A stretch of DNA of 64,000 nucleotides from Pontibacter arcticus (GTDB lineage: Bacteria; Bacteroidota; Bacteroidia; Cytophagales; Hymenobacteraceae), in the NCBI RefSeq assembly GCF_003284895.1, contig NZ_QMDV01000003.1, positions 126,501 through 190,500 of the forward strand, written 5' to 3'. Numbering within the stretch: the stretch's first letter is position 1; every line of letters starts with the position of its first letter. The position numbers were made by a program, and so were the translations under genes. Below are positions 44,658-53,713 of this stretch, piece by piece. The notes below the pieces were generated by a model. That model was not told the origin of the DNA. It searched no databases and saw only the letters and a list, made by a program, of their open reading frames with translations.

Positions 44658-45836
44658 ATGAAAAAAATTAAAGACCTGCTGTTGCTTTCGGGCTTATTAT
44701 TCAGCTTAGGCTGCGATTCGAAAACAGAATCAGCCACGACCGCCACAACATCAGAAACCGAAACAGAAACGGCTGCGGCTACTGCAACCGTAGACGAAAA
44801 CCTGGCGAAAATTAAATTGCCGGAAGGTTTCCAGATCGAATATTATGCCCAGGATGTGGAAAATGCACGCTCTATGGCACTGAGCCCGTCTGGGGTTCTG
44901 TATGTAGGCACGCGCAGCAACGATAAGGTTTTTGCTGTTGTAGATAAAAACAAAGATGGCAAAGCGGATGAAGTAATAGAGATTGCTGCCGGCCTTAACT
45001 CGCCGAACGGTGTTGCCCTGAAAGACGGCGACTTGTATGTAGCCGAGATCAGCCGCGTAATCAAGTTTCCGGATATCGAGAATACGTTCCGTAACAAACC
45101 AAAGTATGAAATTGTAAACGACAAGTTCCCAACCGAAGGACACCACGGCTGGAAATACATAGCTTTTGGCCCTGATGGAAAGCTGTACGTTCCGGTTGGA
45201 GCGCCTTGTAACATCTGCAAATCAGAAAAAGAGATTTACGCGTCCATTACCCGCATGAACGCCGATGGCTCCGGCCTGGAAGTATATGCACACGGCGTGC
45301 GCAACACTGTGGGCTTTGACTGGCACCCGGAAAGCAAGAATTTATACTTTACCGACAATGGCCGCGACATGCTGGGCGATAATACGCCAGCCGACGAACT
45401 GAACCGCGCCACCAAAAAAGGCGAGCATTTCGGGTATCCGTTTTGCCATGCCGGCACCATTTCCGATCCGGAGTTCGGAAGCCAGCGCAACTGCAACGAT
45501 TTCGTGAAACCTGTGCAAACCTTAACACCACATGGCGCTGCGCTGGGCATGAAATTTTATACGGGCAACCAGTTTCCGGACGCGTACAAAAACCAGGTAT
45601 TTGTAGCAGAACATGGCTCCTGGAACCGCTCCGAAAAAATTGGCTACCGTATTATGCAGGTAAGTATGGATGCCAGCGGAAACGCGACCGGCTATAAACC
45701 TTTTGCCGAAGGCTGGTTACAGAACGGCGAAGAATGGGGCAGACCTGTGGATGTGGTGATAGACAAAGATGGTTCGATGCTGATTTCGGATGATAAGAAC
45801 AACGCCATTTACCGCATCAGCTACAAAAAGAGTTAG
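44658..45836 (+). CDS. PQQ-type sugar/sorbosone dehydrogenase family lipoprotein
   Basis: The 392-residue lipoprotein (LFSLGC) has a Thr/Glu-rich linker and then a six-bladed propeller: LPEGFQIEYYAQDVENARSM, GHHGWKYIAFGPDGKLYVPV-like and HGVRNTVGFDWHPESKNLYF. This matches the glucose/sorbosone dehydrogenase fold, whose catalytic His and Arg fall in the HGVRN block. The cofactor cannot be confirmed from sequence. Confidence 0.83.
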   Translation: MKKIKDLLLLSGLLFSLGCDSKTESATTATTSETETETAAATATVDENLAKIKLPEGFQIEYYAQDVENARSMALSPSGVLYVGTRSNDKVFAVVDKNKDGKADEVIEIAAGLNSPNGVALKDGDLYVAEISRVIKFPDIENTFRNKPKYEIVNDKFPTEGHHGWKYIAFGPDGKLYVPVGAPCNICKSEKEIYASITRMNADGSGLEVYAHGVRNTVGFDWHPESKNLYFTDNGRDMLGDNTPADELNRATKKGEHFGYPFCHAGTISDPEFGSQRNCNDFVKPVQTLTPHGAALGMKFYTGNQFPDAYKNQVFVAEHGSWNRSEKIGYRIMQVSMDASGNATGYKPFAEGWLQNGEEWGRPVDVVIDKDGSMLISDDKNNAIYRISYKKS

Positions 45837-45938
45837 AAAGGTAAAAGTTAAAGAGTTAGAAAGTATAAATGGCGTTAAGATGCGGCAGGTATACTTTCTG
45901 ATTTTTAAATGTTCTGATTAAACTTATAGTGATCCTGC

Positions 45939-46433
45939 ATGAGAGATAAAAAAGAAGAAGGCGTAAAACCGGAAAAGAAAGTAATCGGGCGGCGGGAGCA
46001 CATCTCGTTACCGGAACTGGACCTGCAGGACCTCGAAGCAAAAATAGATACGGGTGCTTATACCTCGGCCATCCATTGCTCTGATATACACACCGAAACT
46101 ATGCCAGATGGCACGCAGGTAATTTGTGTAGATTTGCTCGATCCATCGCATCCAAAGTATAACCACCGGAAACTCAGGTTTGCAGAGTATGACCTGCGCG
46201 AAATAAAAAGCTCGTTTGGGGAGGTGCAGCAGCGCTACATTATCCGGACCACGATTGAGCTTTTTAACGAAGTATTTGAAGCCGAATTCTCGCTCTCGGA
46301 CCGCAGCGATATGAAGTACCCGGTCCTGATCGGAAGAAAATTGCTGAAAGGCCGGTATATAGTAGATATTTCCCGTAAAGACCTGTCCCGGAAGTATAAA
46401 TCAAAACAAAAGCAGAAACAAAATAACCCATGA
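45939..46433 (+). CDS. RimB-like ATP-dependent zinc protease / retropepsin-like protein
   Basis: The 164-residue protein matches the Zn_protease family (RimB). Its hallmark is [14 protein letters not shown] with the Asp-Thr-Gly aspartic-protease-like turn. The final part reads [20 protein letters not shown]. The stop codon overlaps the start of rimK (ATGA), so translation is likely coupled. In Pseudomonas rimB acts together with rimK, which ligates glutamates to ribosomal protein S6. Confidence 0.85.
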   Translation: MRDKKEEGVKPEKKVIGRREHISLPELDLQDLEAKIDTGAYTSAIHCSDIHTETMPDGTQVICVDLLDPSHPKYNHRKLRFAEYDLREIKSSFGEVQQRYIIRTTIELFNEVFEAEFSLSDRSDMKYPVLIGRKLLKGRYIVDISRKDLSRKYKSKQKQKQNNP

Positions 46434-47335
46434 AAATAGCCATCCTTTCCCGCGACCCGAAGCTATACTCTACCCGCCGCCTGGTAGAAGCAGCACAACA
46501 GCGGGGGCACCAGGCCGTAGTGCTCGATCACCTGCGCTGCGACCTCATCATCGAACAAAACGACCCGCATATACTTTACAAAGGCGAACGCCTGACCGAT
46601 ATTGATGCCGTTATTCCACGGATAGGTGCTTCGGTTACATTTTACGGTACGGCTGTGGTGCGCCAGTTTGAGATGATGAAAGTGAAAAGCGCCGTCGCCT
46701 CGCAGGCCATTGTGCGCTCCCGCGATAAACTGCGCAGCCTTCAGATCTTATCCAGAGCCGGCCTCGGGATGCCAAAAACAGCCTTTACCAATTACTCCAA
46801 AGGCGGCACTTCCGAACTGGTAAAAGAAGTAGGCGGGGCCCCGCTAGTCATTAAATTGCTGGAAGGCACGCAAGGTTTAGGCGTGGTACTGGCCGAAACA
46901 AAAAAAGCGGCAGAATCTGTTATAGAAGCGTTTCATAATTTGAAAGCCCGCATTATTGTGCAGGAGTTTATTGCCGAAGCCGGTGGCGCTGATATTCGTG
47001 CGTTTGTAGTGAACGGGGAAATTGTTGGTGCCATGAAGCGCCAGGGCAAAGAAGGGGAATTCCGGTCTAACCTGCACCGGGGTGGCAAAGCAACGCTCAT
47101 TAAACTTACCCGCCAGGAAAAAGCTGCTGCACTTTTAGCTGCCAGTTCGCTTGGTTTAGGCATTGCCGGTGTAGATCTGTTGCAATCCAAACGCGGGCCA
47201 CTGATCCTGGAAGTAAACTCATCGCCGGGCCTGGAAGGCATCGAAAACGCGACACAAAAAGACATTGCCAGCAAAATAATAGAATATACCGAAGGCCTGG
47301 CCCAGAAAAAGAAAAAATCGCAGGTAGAAGAATAG
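46430..47335 (+). CDS. rimK: RimK family alpha-L-glutamate ligase
   Basis: The 301-residue ATP-grasp enzyme joins glutamate residues to a protein C terminus (ribosomal S6 in E. coli). N-terminal [23 protein letters not shown]-grasp [17 protein letters not shown] and the metal-binding [24 protein letters not shown] are present. It overlaps the upstream gene and is followed one base later by an AstE-like gene. Confidence 0.92.
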   Translation: MKIAILSRDPKLYSTRRLVEAAQQRGHQAVVLDHLRCDLIIEQNDPHILYKGERLTDIDAVIPRIGASVTFYGTAVVRQFEMMKVKSAVASQAIVRSRDKLRSLQILSRAGLGMPKTAFTNYSKGGTSELVKEVGGAPLVIKLLEGTQGLGVVLAETKKAAESVIEAFHNLKARIIVQEFIAEAGGADIRAFVVNGEIVGAMKRQGKEGEFRSNLHRGGKATLIKLTRQEKAAALLAASSLGLGIAGVDLLQSKRGPLILEVNSSPGLEGIENATQKDIASKIIEYTEGLAQKKKKSQVEE

Positions 47336-47336
47336 C

Positions 47337-48278
47337 ATGCCGGAAACCATTACCATCAACGGAAAAAGAATTGACCGGGGCGAAAAAGTACTGACCAAAT
47401 TAGTGATCAGTAAGCTGCCCAGCGGTACCGTCATCGAAATTCCAGTCTATGTGTTCCGGTCGGTGCACGATGGGCCGGTGGTGTTGCTGATGGCTGGCAT
47501 GCACGGCGACGAAGTAAACGGGACCGAGATTATCCGTAGGATGCTCTGCAAAAAAATGCTGTACCCGCTGCGTGGTACCATTATAGCCGTACCGATCCTG
47601 AATATTTATGGTTTCCTGAATTTTTCGAGGGAAGTGCCGGATGGCAAAGATGTGAACCGCAGTTTTCCGGGCAACCGCGATGGTTCGCTGGCCAGCCGCG
47701 TGGCACATCGCTTTATGAAGGAAGTAATGCCGTATGTGGATTACGGACTCGATTTCCATACGGGTGGCTCCAGTCGTGCTAATTACCCGCAGATACGGTG
47801 TGTGCTGGATGATCTGCAGAACCATGATCTGGCCAACGCGTTCGCGCCGCCTTTTATACTTAATGCACCTTACCGCCAGGGCTCGCTCCGGAAAGAAGCT
47901 GCCAAACTAGGCAAATCTATACTTGTATACGAAACCGGCGAAAGCCTTCGCTTTGATGAGCACGGCATTGAAGCCGGAATAGCGGGTACCAACCGGTTTT
48001 TGCAGCATTTACAAATGGTTAGCAGTGCACCGCCCCCTACCTCCGAAACCATTGTCTGCGCAAAAGATACCTGGATAAGAGCTAAGAATGCGGGCTTGTG
48101 GCGTTGCTTTGTAACAACAGGTAGCTACGTTAAAAAGAACCAGTACATTGGGAGTATAACCGACCCGTACGGGGAAATGGAAGTACGCATTAACGCCACT
48201 GCAGCCGGCTATATTATCGGGTTAAATAACATGCCGGTTGTAAACCAGGGGGATGCTTTGCTGCACTTAGCTTTCTAA
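47337..48278 (+). CDS. succinylglutamate desuccinylase/aspartoacylase family protein
   Basis: The 313-residue protein has the AstE/AspA M14-type fold. Zinc ligands appear as GMHGDEVNGTEI (His, Glu) and DFHTGGSSR (His). The catalytic Glu region is YETGESLRFDE. It closes an operon of RimB-like, RimK and this gene with no spacing. Its position suggests it may trim glutamates or act on modified S6, but that is inference. Confidence 0.85.
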   Translation: MPETITINGKRIDRGEKVLTKLVISKLPSGTVIEIPVYVFRSVHDGPVVLLMAGMHGDEVNGTEIIRRMLCKKMLYPLRGTIIAVPILNIYGFLNFSREVPDGKDVNRSFPGNRDGSLASRVAHRFMKEVMPYVDYGLDFHTGGSSRANYPQIRCVLDDLQNHDLANAFAPPFILNAPYRQGSLRKEAAKLGKSILVYETGESLRFDEHGIEAGIAGTNRFLQHLQMVSSAPPPTSETIVCAKDTWIRAKNAGLWRCFVTTGSYVKKNQYIGSITDPYGEMEVRINATAAGYIIGLNNMPVVNQGDALLHLAF

Positions 48279-48288
48279 CTGATCAAAA

Positions 48289-48975
48289 TTACTGGCAACA
48301 GTTACAATTTTCCAGGAGTTTTTTTGTGCTTTTTTTCAGCGCTTTGTTCATGGCCAGCGATACTGTGGAAGCGTTTACAGTTGTCTGGCCGCGGGTGCCG
48401 TTTTCGTAGTCGTTATTCGGGAGCGATAAACCGATCATTTTAGTGGTGGTAACCAAGGTGTACAGTAGCTTTTGTGAGGCCGTGCTGTATACTTCGTAGC
48501 GTAGTGTGGCGGTAGTTTCGCTTGCATCTTCTGGTGTGTTGTACTGGTGCATTTCGCGCACTTCGGCGGCGCTGGCAGTTACATATCCAGTGCCTGAAGC
48601 AAGGTTGCCAACCGTGGGTTTCAGGTAATAGGCATAGCCCATCTGCTGCATTTTAGCCAGATTTATACTATCAGGCGCTAAATCTGGTTTTATACCTTTC
48701 ATCCGGAGGTATATTTCCTGCTCTGTCGTATAAGCTGGCTGTAAACCGGCCGCAGTCAGTTGCTCACTCAGTTTTTCATACAACACATACGATCTGTTGG
48801 CTGATACGCCTTTCATTTCGCCAACCAGTATTTTATCGCCAGCCGCAAACGCCTGCGGGCATCCTCCTGTAGACGAAGTATAATTTGTAACCGGGATGCA
48901 GCTGGTTGCAGCAAACAGCAGGCAAAAGAACAGTGTCATTTTCAGGATGAGGGAAAGAAGCAGATTTGTTTTCAT
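48289..48975 (-). CDS. lipoprotein of unknown function
   Basis: The 228-residue protein has a lipoprotein signal ending LLFAATSC (Cys around 26). The mature part has a GxxY/alternating pattern (LVGEMKGVSANRSYVLYEKL) and a Cys-rich end ENCNCCQ. It looks like a periplasmic or outer-membrane-attached protein; no family recognised. It converges on the AstE-like gene with a gap of 10 bases. Confidence 0.65.
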   Translation of the reverse strand: MKTNLLLSLILKMTLFFCLLFAATSCIPVTNYTSSTGGCPQAFAAGDKILVGEMKGVSANRSYVLYEKLSEQLTAAGLQPAYTTEQEIYLRMKGIKPDLAPDSINLAKMQQMGYAYYLKPTVGNLASGTGYVTASAAEVREMHQYNTPEDASETTATLRYEVYSTASQKLLYTLVTTTKMIGLSLPNNDYENGTRGQTTVNASTVSLAMNKALKKSTKKLLENCNCCQ

Positions 48976-49238
48976 GAAGTATAAATAAAGTGCAGGTAAG
49001 TTTAGTTAAAAGCTGATATGCTAAAGTATAGATTTAATTTAATATAAATGTGAATGTTATACCGTGAAGCTGTTTAGAGTTTCCAATTATAGTGGCTAAA
49101 TTTATCATTGTTAGTGTTATCACCAATATCTATACTTTTATCAACAGGTGCTTGCTGGTGAAAACACATAGCAAGGACGGCAGATTTTGATTTTCTAAAA
49201 AACGCTGAACAACTTCTTTTATAAGAGATCGAGCTAAC

Positions 49239-49276
49239 AAAAAAGGCCCGGCTAAAGTATAGCCAGGCCTTTTTTA
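49239..49276. terminator. terminator with AAAGTAT loop
   Basis: AAAAAGGCCCGGCT pairs with AGCCAGGCCTTTTT around AAAGTAT. It lies 17 bases past the stop of the minus-strand barrel gene. The loop is the same heptamer as in the two terminators at 714 and 4249. Confidence 0.8.
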
Positions 49277-49293
49277 AAGTATGAATGTTTCTG

Positions 49294-49797
49294 TTAGAAT
49301 ACGTAACGCACGTGCAGTGCTGAATCCCAGTAACCGCCGCCGCTTGGTATGTTAATGTATGGTTTAATATCAGCGCCCACTGTAAATGGAATATCTTTCA
49401 GGTAATACTCTAAACCAAGTATACCATCAATACCAAACCCAACTACATTATCGTGGTAGTGTTCGTCGTAGCGCTTGTGTTTTTTATGGTAGTAGTAACG
49501 GCCTTCGTAAAAGCCCAGGTGCCCGCCTAAGCCATAGTACCATTGCAAGCCAGAGGTGTTAAAAGCCTGTGCGTGTTTTTCGTACAATACTGTAACTGTA
49601 GCGCCTCTGTACCGGAAGCTGCTGCTCAGGATACCTTCGATGGCGGCATCGCTCTTAATAAAATGTTTTACAGTAAGCCCCGAAGCAGCACCGCCCCTGA
49701 AACCAATACCTGTAGAATAACCACTCTGAGCCTGTGCGCCAAGCGCAAGTGATAGCATGAATGCAAGCGTAAACGTAAAGCGAATAAAATTTTTCAT
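49294..49797 (-). CDS. small outer-membrane beta-barrel protein
   Basis: From ATG 49797 (MKNFIRFTFTLAFMLSLALG) the protein is 167 residues with a signal peptide ending ALGAQAQ. Alternating hydrophobic strands, Gly/Tyr-rich turns and the final HVRYVF strand suggest an eight-stranded barrel. An earlier ATG in the same frame would displace the signal. Function unknown; similar proteins are annotated as porin-like or outer-membrane proteins. Confidence 0.7.
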   Translation of the reverse strand: MKNFIRFTFTLAFMLSLALGAQAQSGYSTGIGFRGGAASGLTVKHFIKSDAAIEGILSSSFRYRGATVTVLYEKHAQAFNTSGLQWYYGLGGHLGFYEGRYYYHKKHKRYDEHYHDNVVGFGIDGILGLEYYLKDIPFTVGADIKPYINIPSGGGYWDSALHVRYVF

Positions 49798-49903
49798 GAA
49801 TAAATTGAAAGTAATTGTGCCGAAGGCATAGCAGTTGCTCGTACCTGGCATTTGTAAAGTTAGAACTAAAAACGTAGTAAAAACCAGATATTGTATAGAC
49901 AGG

Positions 49904-50689
49904 CTATTTTTTATTTTGTTCTTTGTAATCCTGGAGGTAAACGGATTTTTGAGTGCGGCGCCCGATCAGCTTAAAAAACGAAATGAAGTTGTCTTTATCG
50001 TGCTCCAGCGCCTTGGCGAAAGCATCGGTTTCGTCTTTTTGCTGATAGTCGCGGATGTACTCGGTGCGCACCAGGCTTGCTTCTGCCAGTTCTTCGGCTA
50101 CTTCAACCGCTACAAGGCCGGTCTTTTCCCAAAGCTTTTTCCACCAGTTAATGGTGTGCACATAATACCAGTAGCTCTGGAAATCTTTCCGCAGAAAGCT
50201 GGGTACATCTTTCAGGGTTTCTATTTCTGATCTGAAACAAACATCTACAATGGCAATGTAACCGCCGGGCTTAATAAAGCGGGCGATGTAAGGCAGATAT
50301 TTATCGTCGGTGCCAAAGTAAGTATATGAATCCACCACGATCACGGCATCAAAATACTCTTCGGCAAACGGCAACGCGCGCGCATCGGCCTCTATCGGTA
50401 TCACGGTTTTGTCGCAGCCGGACTCCTGAATGCGCTCGTAATTTTCGCTGGCAGGTATGGCTTCATCTACCGCCCACACGGTAACACCAAATTCCTTTGC
50501 CAGAAAAATAGAACTGATGGCTTTGCCGCAACCCAGATCGAGCACCCGCATGCCGGGCTTCAGGTTAAGAGATTTGGTGAGGCTTTCGAGGTTAAACAAT
50601 ACATTTTCGCCCATCGAGTGCTTGCGTACCCAATCCGGATCGTAATGCACGGCCTTCGGGAAAATGTGGTGCAGCTGCTGCTTTTGCAT
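49904..50689 (-). CDS. class I SAM-dependent methyltransferase
   Basis: The 261-residue protein has the SAM-binding motif VLDLGCGKA followed by VTVWAVDEAIP and a FDAVIVVDSY motif IV. The substrate is not clear. It starts 45 bases upstream of the end of the oxidoreductase gene on the same strand; possibly cotranscribed. Confidence 0.85.
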   Translation of the reverse strand: MQKQQLHHIFPKAVHYDPDWVRKHSMGENVLFNLESLTKSLNLKPGMRVLDLGCGKAISSIFLAKEFGVTVWAVDEAIPASENYERIQESGCDKTVIPIEADARALPFAEEYFDAVIVVDSYTYFGTDDKYLPYIARFIKPGGYIAIVDVCFRSEIETLKDVPSFLRKDFQSYWYYVHTINWWKKLWEKTGLVAVEVAEELAEASLVRTEYIRDYQQKDETDAFAKALEHDKDNFISFFKLIGRRTQKSVYLQDYKEQNKK

Positions 50690-50733
50690 GAAAGTATGAA
50701 TAGGTGGCGAAGCGTGTTACGGCAAAGGCAATG

Positions 50734-51405
50734 CTAGAGTTTATGTGCCATGCCGGCAATCGCATCTGATGCATACACAAAAACACCGGGCTTGTTCTGC
50801 GATGCGGCATACAGCATACTTTTGGCTACGTCCTCGCCTTCGATGGGTTTATACTTTTGCAGCGGTCCAACCATTAAGTTACTGAGCGGCCCCATTATCT
50901 TGGCTGCAAGTTCCTCTCCGGTACGCTCTTCTTCGCGCTCGCCCAGCAACAGCGACGGCCTGAAAATATGGACCGAACTAAAATTAAGCCGCTGCACATC
51001 ATCTTCCATTTCGCCTTTGGTGCGGTTATAAAAGAACATGGAGTTTTTATCAGCCCCCATCGCAGACACTACCATAAACTGAGAAGCACCCTTGCTGGCA
51101 GTCAGCTCGGCCAGGCGGGTTACATAGGTATGGTCTACTTTATAGAAAGCCTCTTTCGATCCGGCTGATTTAATCGTTGTGCCCAGGCAGCAGTACACAT
51201 CGTCGGCTACTAAGTTAGGCGCTTCGCGTTTCAGGTCATCGAAATTAACGATGCGCTGTTCCAGTTTAGGATGCAGAAGGGGCAGGTCGCGGCGGCCAAC
51301 GGAAATTACCTGGCTGTAACGGTCACTTTTCAGGAGCATATCGAGGCAGTGGCCACCTACAAGACCACTGGCACCGGCTATCAGGGCTGTTCTTACTTTT
51401 TGCAT
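50734..51405 (-). CDS. NAD(P)-binding short-chain oxidoreductase (HTATIP2-like)
   Basis: The 223-residue protein has the Rossmann motif ALIAGASGLVGGHCLDMLL near the N terminus, VVSAMGAD and an atypical YxxxK region (FYNRTKGEMEDD). It matches the family of NAD(P)H-binding proteins related to human HTATIP2/TIP30. The enzymatic role is uncertain. Followed by the methyltransferase. Confidence 0.8.
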   Translation of the reverse strand: MQKVRTALIAGASGLVGGHCLDMLLKSDRYSQVISVGRRDLPLLHPKLEQRIVNFDDLKREAPNLVADDVYCCLGTTIKSAGSKEAFYKVDHTYVTRLAELTASKGASQFMVVSAMGADKNSMFFYNRTKGEMEDDVQRLNFSSVHIFRPSLLLGEREEERTGEELAAKIMGPLSNLMVGPLQKYKPIEGEDVAKSMLYAASQNKPGVFVYASDAIAGMAHKL

Positions 51406-51468
51406 AGTGTTATTATACTTAGCAGACTTTACGTTTATAAACGTGCAGAAGTCGATAAAGTATAAAAA

Positions 51469-52320
51469 CTATTTTTCAGGTTGGATCAACCGGATACTGT
51501 CTTCTTCGATCTTGATTTTACCAGCTTTGTACAGGCTGCCGATAGCGCGTTTAAACACTTTTTTGCTCATGCCCATCAGCTTGTAAATATCTTCGGGTGT
51601 GCTGCTATCCGAGAGAGGGAGCCAGCCGTTGCCTTGCTGCAGGTTTCTTAAGATTTGTTCGGCTGCATCGTCTTTCTCCACAAGCGCGTCGGTGCCTGGT
51701 TTGCGCAGCGTTACATCAATTTTATTATCCGGCCGGATGGTTCTGATATAACCTGTCAGTTTATCGCCGATGCGCACATCCCTGAAAACCTCGTTGCGGT
51801 ACAGGATACCCATGTACTTGTTTTCGATGATGACGCGCACGCCAATATCGGTAAAACCAGCTACCAGCAGCTTTACTTCCTGGTTCACTTCCAGATCGAT
51901 GCCATCTTCGTTCTGCAGAAATTTGCCAATTTTGGTAGTTGCTACAATGCGGTCCGAGGTATCGTCTAAGTATAAATACACGCAGTAGGTCTGGCCTACA
52001 CGCATTTTGTCTTTCTGGTTGTGCAGCGGCACCAGCAGGTCTTTTTCGAGGCCCCAGTCCAGGAACGCACCAAACGGTGCCACATCGCGGCAGGTAAGGC
52101 AGGCAAATTCGCCAACTGTGGCATAAGGCTCCAGGTTGGTGGCAATTACACGGTCCTCGGAATCGCGGTACACAAACACACGCACAAAATCACCGACTTC
52201 CGCGCCTTCGGGTATGTACTTGCCTGGCAACAGAATATCGCCGTCTTCGGAGGTCAGGTAAACACCAAAATCTACTTCGCGGGCTATTTCCAGTGTGTTG
52301 TAATTGCCAAGTTCTACCAT
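51469..52320 (-). CDS. CvfB family S1-domain RNA-binding protein
   Basis: The 283-residue protein has three OB/S1-like domains (first at residues 1-60, then ACLTCRDVAPFGAFLDWGLE, then KYMGILYRNEVFRDVRIGDK) and a C-terminal winged helix with MSKKVFKRAIGSLYKAGKI. This is the CvfB plan. CvfB proteins bind RNA and affect growth and virulence in Staphylococcus; the role here is inferred only by family. Confidence 0.85.
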   Translation of the reverse strand: MVELGNYNTLEIAREVDFGVYLTSEDGDILLPGKYIPEGAEVGDFVRVFVYRDSEDRVIATNLEPYATVGEFACLTCRDVAPFGAFLDWGLEKDLLVPLHNQKDKMRVGQTYCVYLYLDDTSDRIVATTKIGKFLQNEDGIDLEVNQEVKLLVAGFTDIGVRVIIENKYMGILYRNEVFRDVRIGDKLTGYIRTIRPDNKIDVTLRKPGTDALVEKDDAAEQILRNLQQGNGWLPLSDSSTPEDIYKLMGMSKKVFKRAIGSLYKAGKIKIEEDSIRLIQPEK

Positions 52321-52948
52321 GTTATGCTACTGTTATCGGTTACGTATGATTTTACAAATTTACGCAAAATAGGAGAGAGTGTGGTAGTTGATTTATACTT
52401 TGCGTTTTTTAGGTTTATACTTTGCTGATGTGAATTTTTGCTGGCGAAGCTGGCTGCTTGGCTTAATTGAGAAGTCTTTATTACATAGCTGGCTTTTACG
52501 CTCCAAGTCCGCTGGGACTCGTTCTCGGGCATCGCGCTGTTTACTTGAAGCTTGCCGGGGGTAGGGGCCCTCTATTCGCTGCGCTGCGGGCTGCCCCTTA
52601 CGTGGCACCGCAACAAGTAAAAGGCGCTCAACCCAAGAACTGGGAGAGGTTCTCTCTTCGATCAAAGTATAAAACTTTCTGATCAACAAAGTATAAATCA
52701 TTTCTGCTCAAAGAAAAAACCTTTCCAGTTTTCGCATTCAGCGCCTTGTGAATTTCCGGTGCCACGTTAGTGGCAGCCGTAAGGCAGGAAATGAACACAG
52801 CGCTGAATACGAAAACGCAGCCTGCGCGGCTGCCGAGCGCGAAAGCTAACAATGCAACAAGAACATCTCAATTAAGCCAGGAAGAAGCTACGCTAGAAAA
52901 AATCGTACTCAAAGCAGCCAACCACGCCAGCAAAGTATAAAACCAAAA
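52321..52948. other. repeat-rich intergenic region
   Basis: The segment has few traits of a gene. It holds an imperfect inverted repeat (52728-52756 against 52788-52816, about 24 of 29 matched), inside which GCCAC-GTTA-GTGGC forms a smaller stem. Complementary copies of the ACGTGGCACCG core lie near 52597. A 49-codon frame (52791-52940) starts with ATG inside the right arm, but I doubt that it is expressed. Confidence 0.55.
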
Positions 52949-52986
52949 AGAAGAGGCAGCCTGCTTTCACAGACTGCCTCTTTTCC
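52949..52986. terminator. terminator of the second dps gene
   Basis: AAGAGGCAG pairs with CTGCCTCTT around a 14-base loop and a T run. It lies 20 bases after the minus-strand stop codon at 53006. Confidence 0.7.
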
Positions 52987-53005
52987 TGAAAATCAAAGTA
53001 TAAAC

Positions 53006-53638
53006 TTATGCTTTAGCCTTAGACTTTGCTGTACTGGTTGCTTTCGCTTTAGAAGAGGCAGCTTTGCCGTTGGCTGGCTGATCTTCCTGCTCTATCAGGT
53101 CTTCCGGCAGCGTAGTTAAACCAACGGAAAGGCTGTCTTCGCCCAGAAAATGCTCAATATGGTGGCAACGGTCTTCAGTTTTCAGAAGGATGCCTTCCAG
53201 TAATGCCTTCGTTGCAAAATCATCGTGCTCAAAAGCCAGCTTAATAGATTTGCGTAACTCTACGGCGATGGTTTTTTCGTCGTTCTGGTCTTTTTTCAGC
53301 ATCTCCCGGATACGGAAAACACCTTCTTCCTCGTGCTCGATGTACGAGATTTTTGCCTGGCTAACCGGGTGGCAGGTCGGCACAAAACCCATCACGGTCA
53401 GGCGCTCGGCGATGGCATCATACTGCTCATGAATTTCGGTATAATGCGCTTCGAAGAATAAATGCAGGTCGCGGAACTGCGGGCCTTCCACCATCCAGTG
53501 GTGTTTGTGGTACTGGTTAAACAGGGTGATAAAAGAAGCCAGGTGGCGGTCCAGTTCAGTTGCCATTTTCGTAGCTGTATCTTCCGATAAACCTACCGGG
53601 TTGCCTTCATATTCAGATTTCTCTCTGAGTTTTTCCAT
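53006..53638 (-). CDS. Dps family protein with basic C-terminal tail
   Basis: The 210-residue protein is a second Dps-like ferritin. The ferroxidase ligands are in KHHWMVEGPQFRDLHLFFEA (His, Asp) and EIHEQYDAIAERL (Glu, Asp). It is longer than the 32773 paralogue: a tail of about 25 residues (KAASSKAKATSTAKSKAKA) is Lys/Ala/Ser-rich and may bind DNA. The N terminus carries an extra 25 residues. It differs in ligand spacing and may be of the DpsA/Dps-like type; function as iron store and DNA shield is inferred. Confidence 0.88.
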   Translation of the reverse strand: MEKLREKSEYEGNPVGLSEDTATKMATELDRHLASFITLFNQYHKHHWMVEGPQFRDLHLFFEAHYTEIHEQYDAIAERLTVMGFVPTCHPVSQAKISYIEHEEEGVFRIREMLKKDQNDEKTIAVELRKSIKLAFEHDDFATKALLEGILLKTEDRCHHIEHFLGEDSLSVGLTTLPEDLIEQEDQPANGKAASSKAKATSTAKSKAKA

Positions 53639-53713
53639 GGTTTTGGGTGTGTTTTAATAGCGGTTATGTAGTACAAAGCCATACGTTATACTTGCTAAAG
53701 TATGGCTTTCGGC

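Noticed and set aside
52393-52701. 102-codon minus-strand frame
   Set aside because: Runs through repeat-rich DNA, low-complexity product, no family.
52791-52940. 49-codon frame in the dps2 spacer
   Set aside because: Starts inside a repeat arm and shows no domain; not annotated as a gene.
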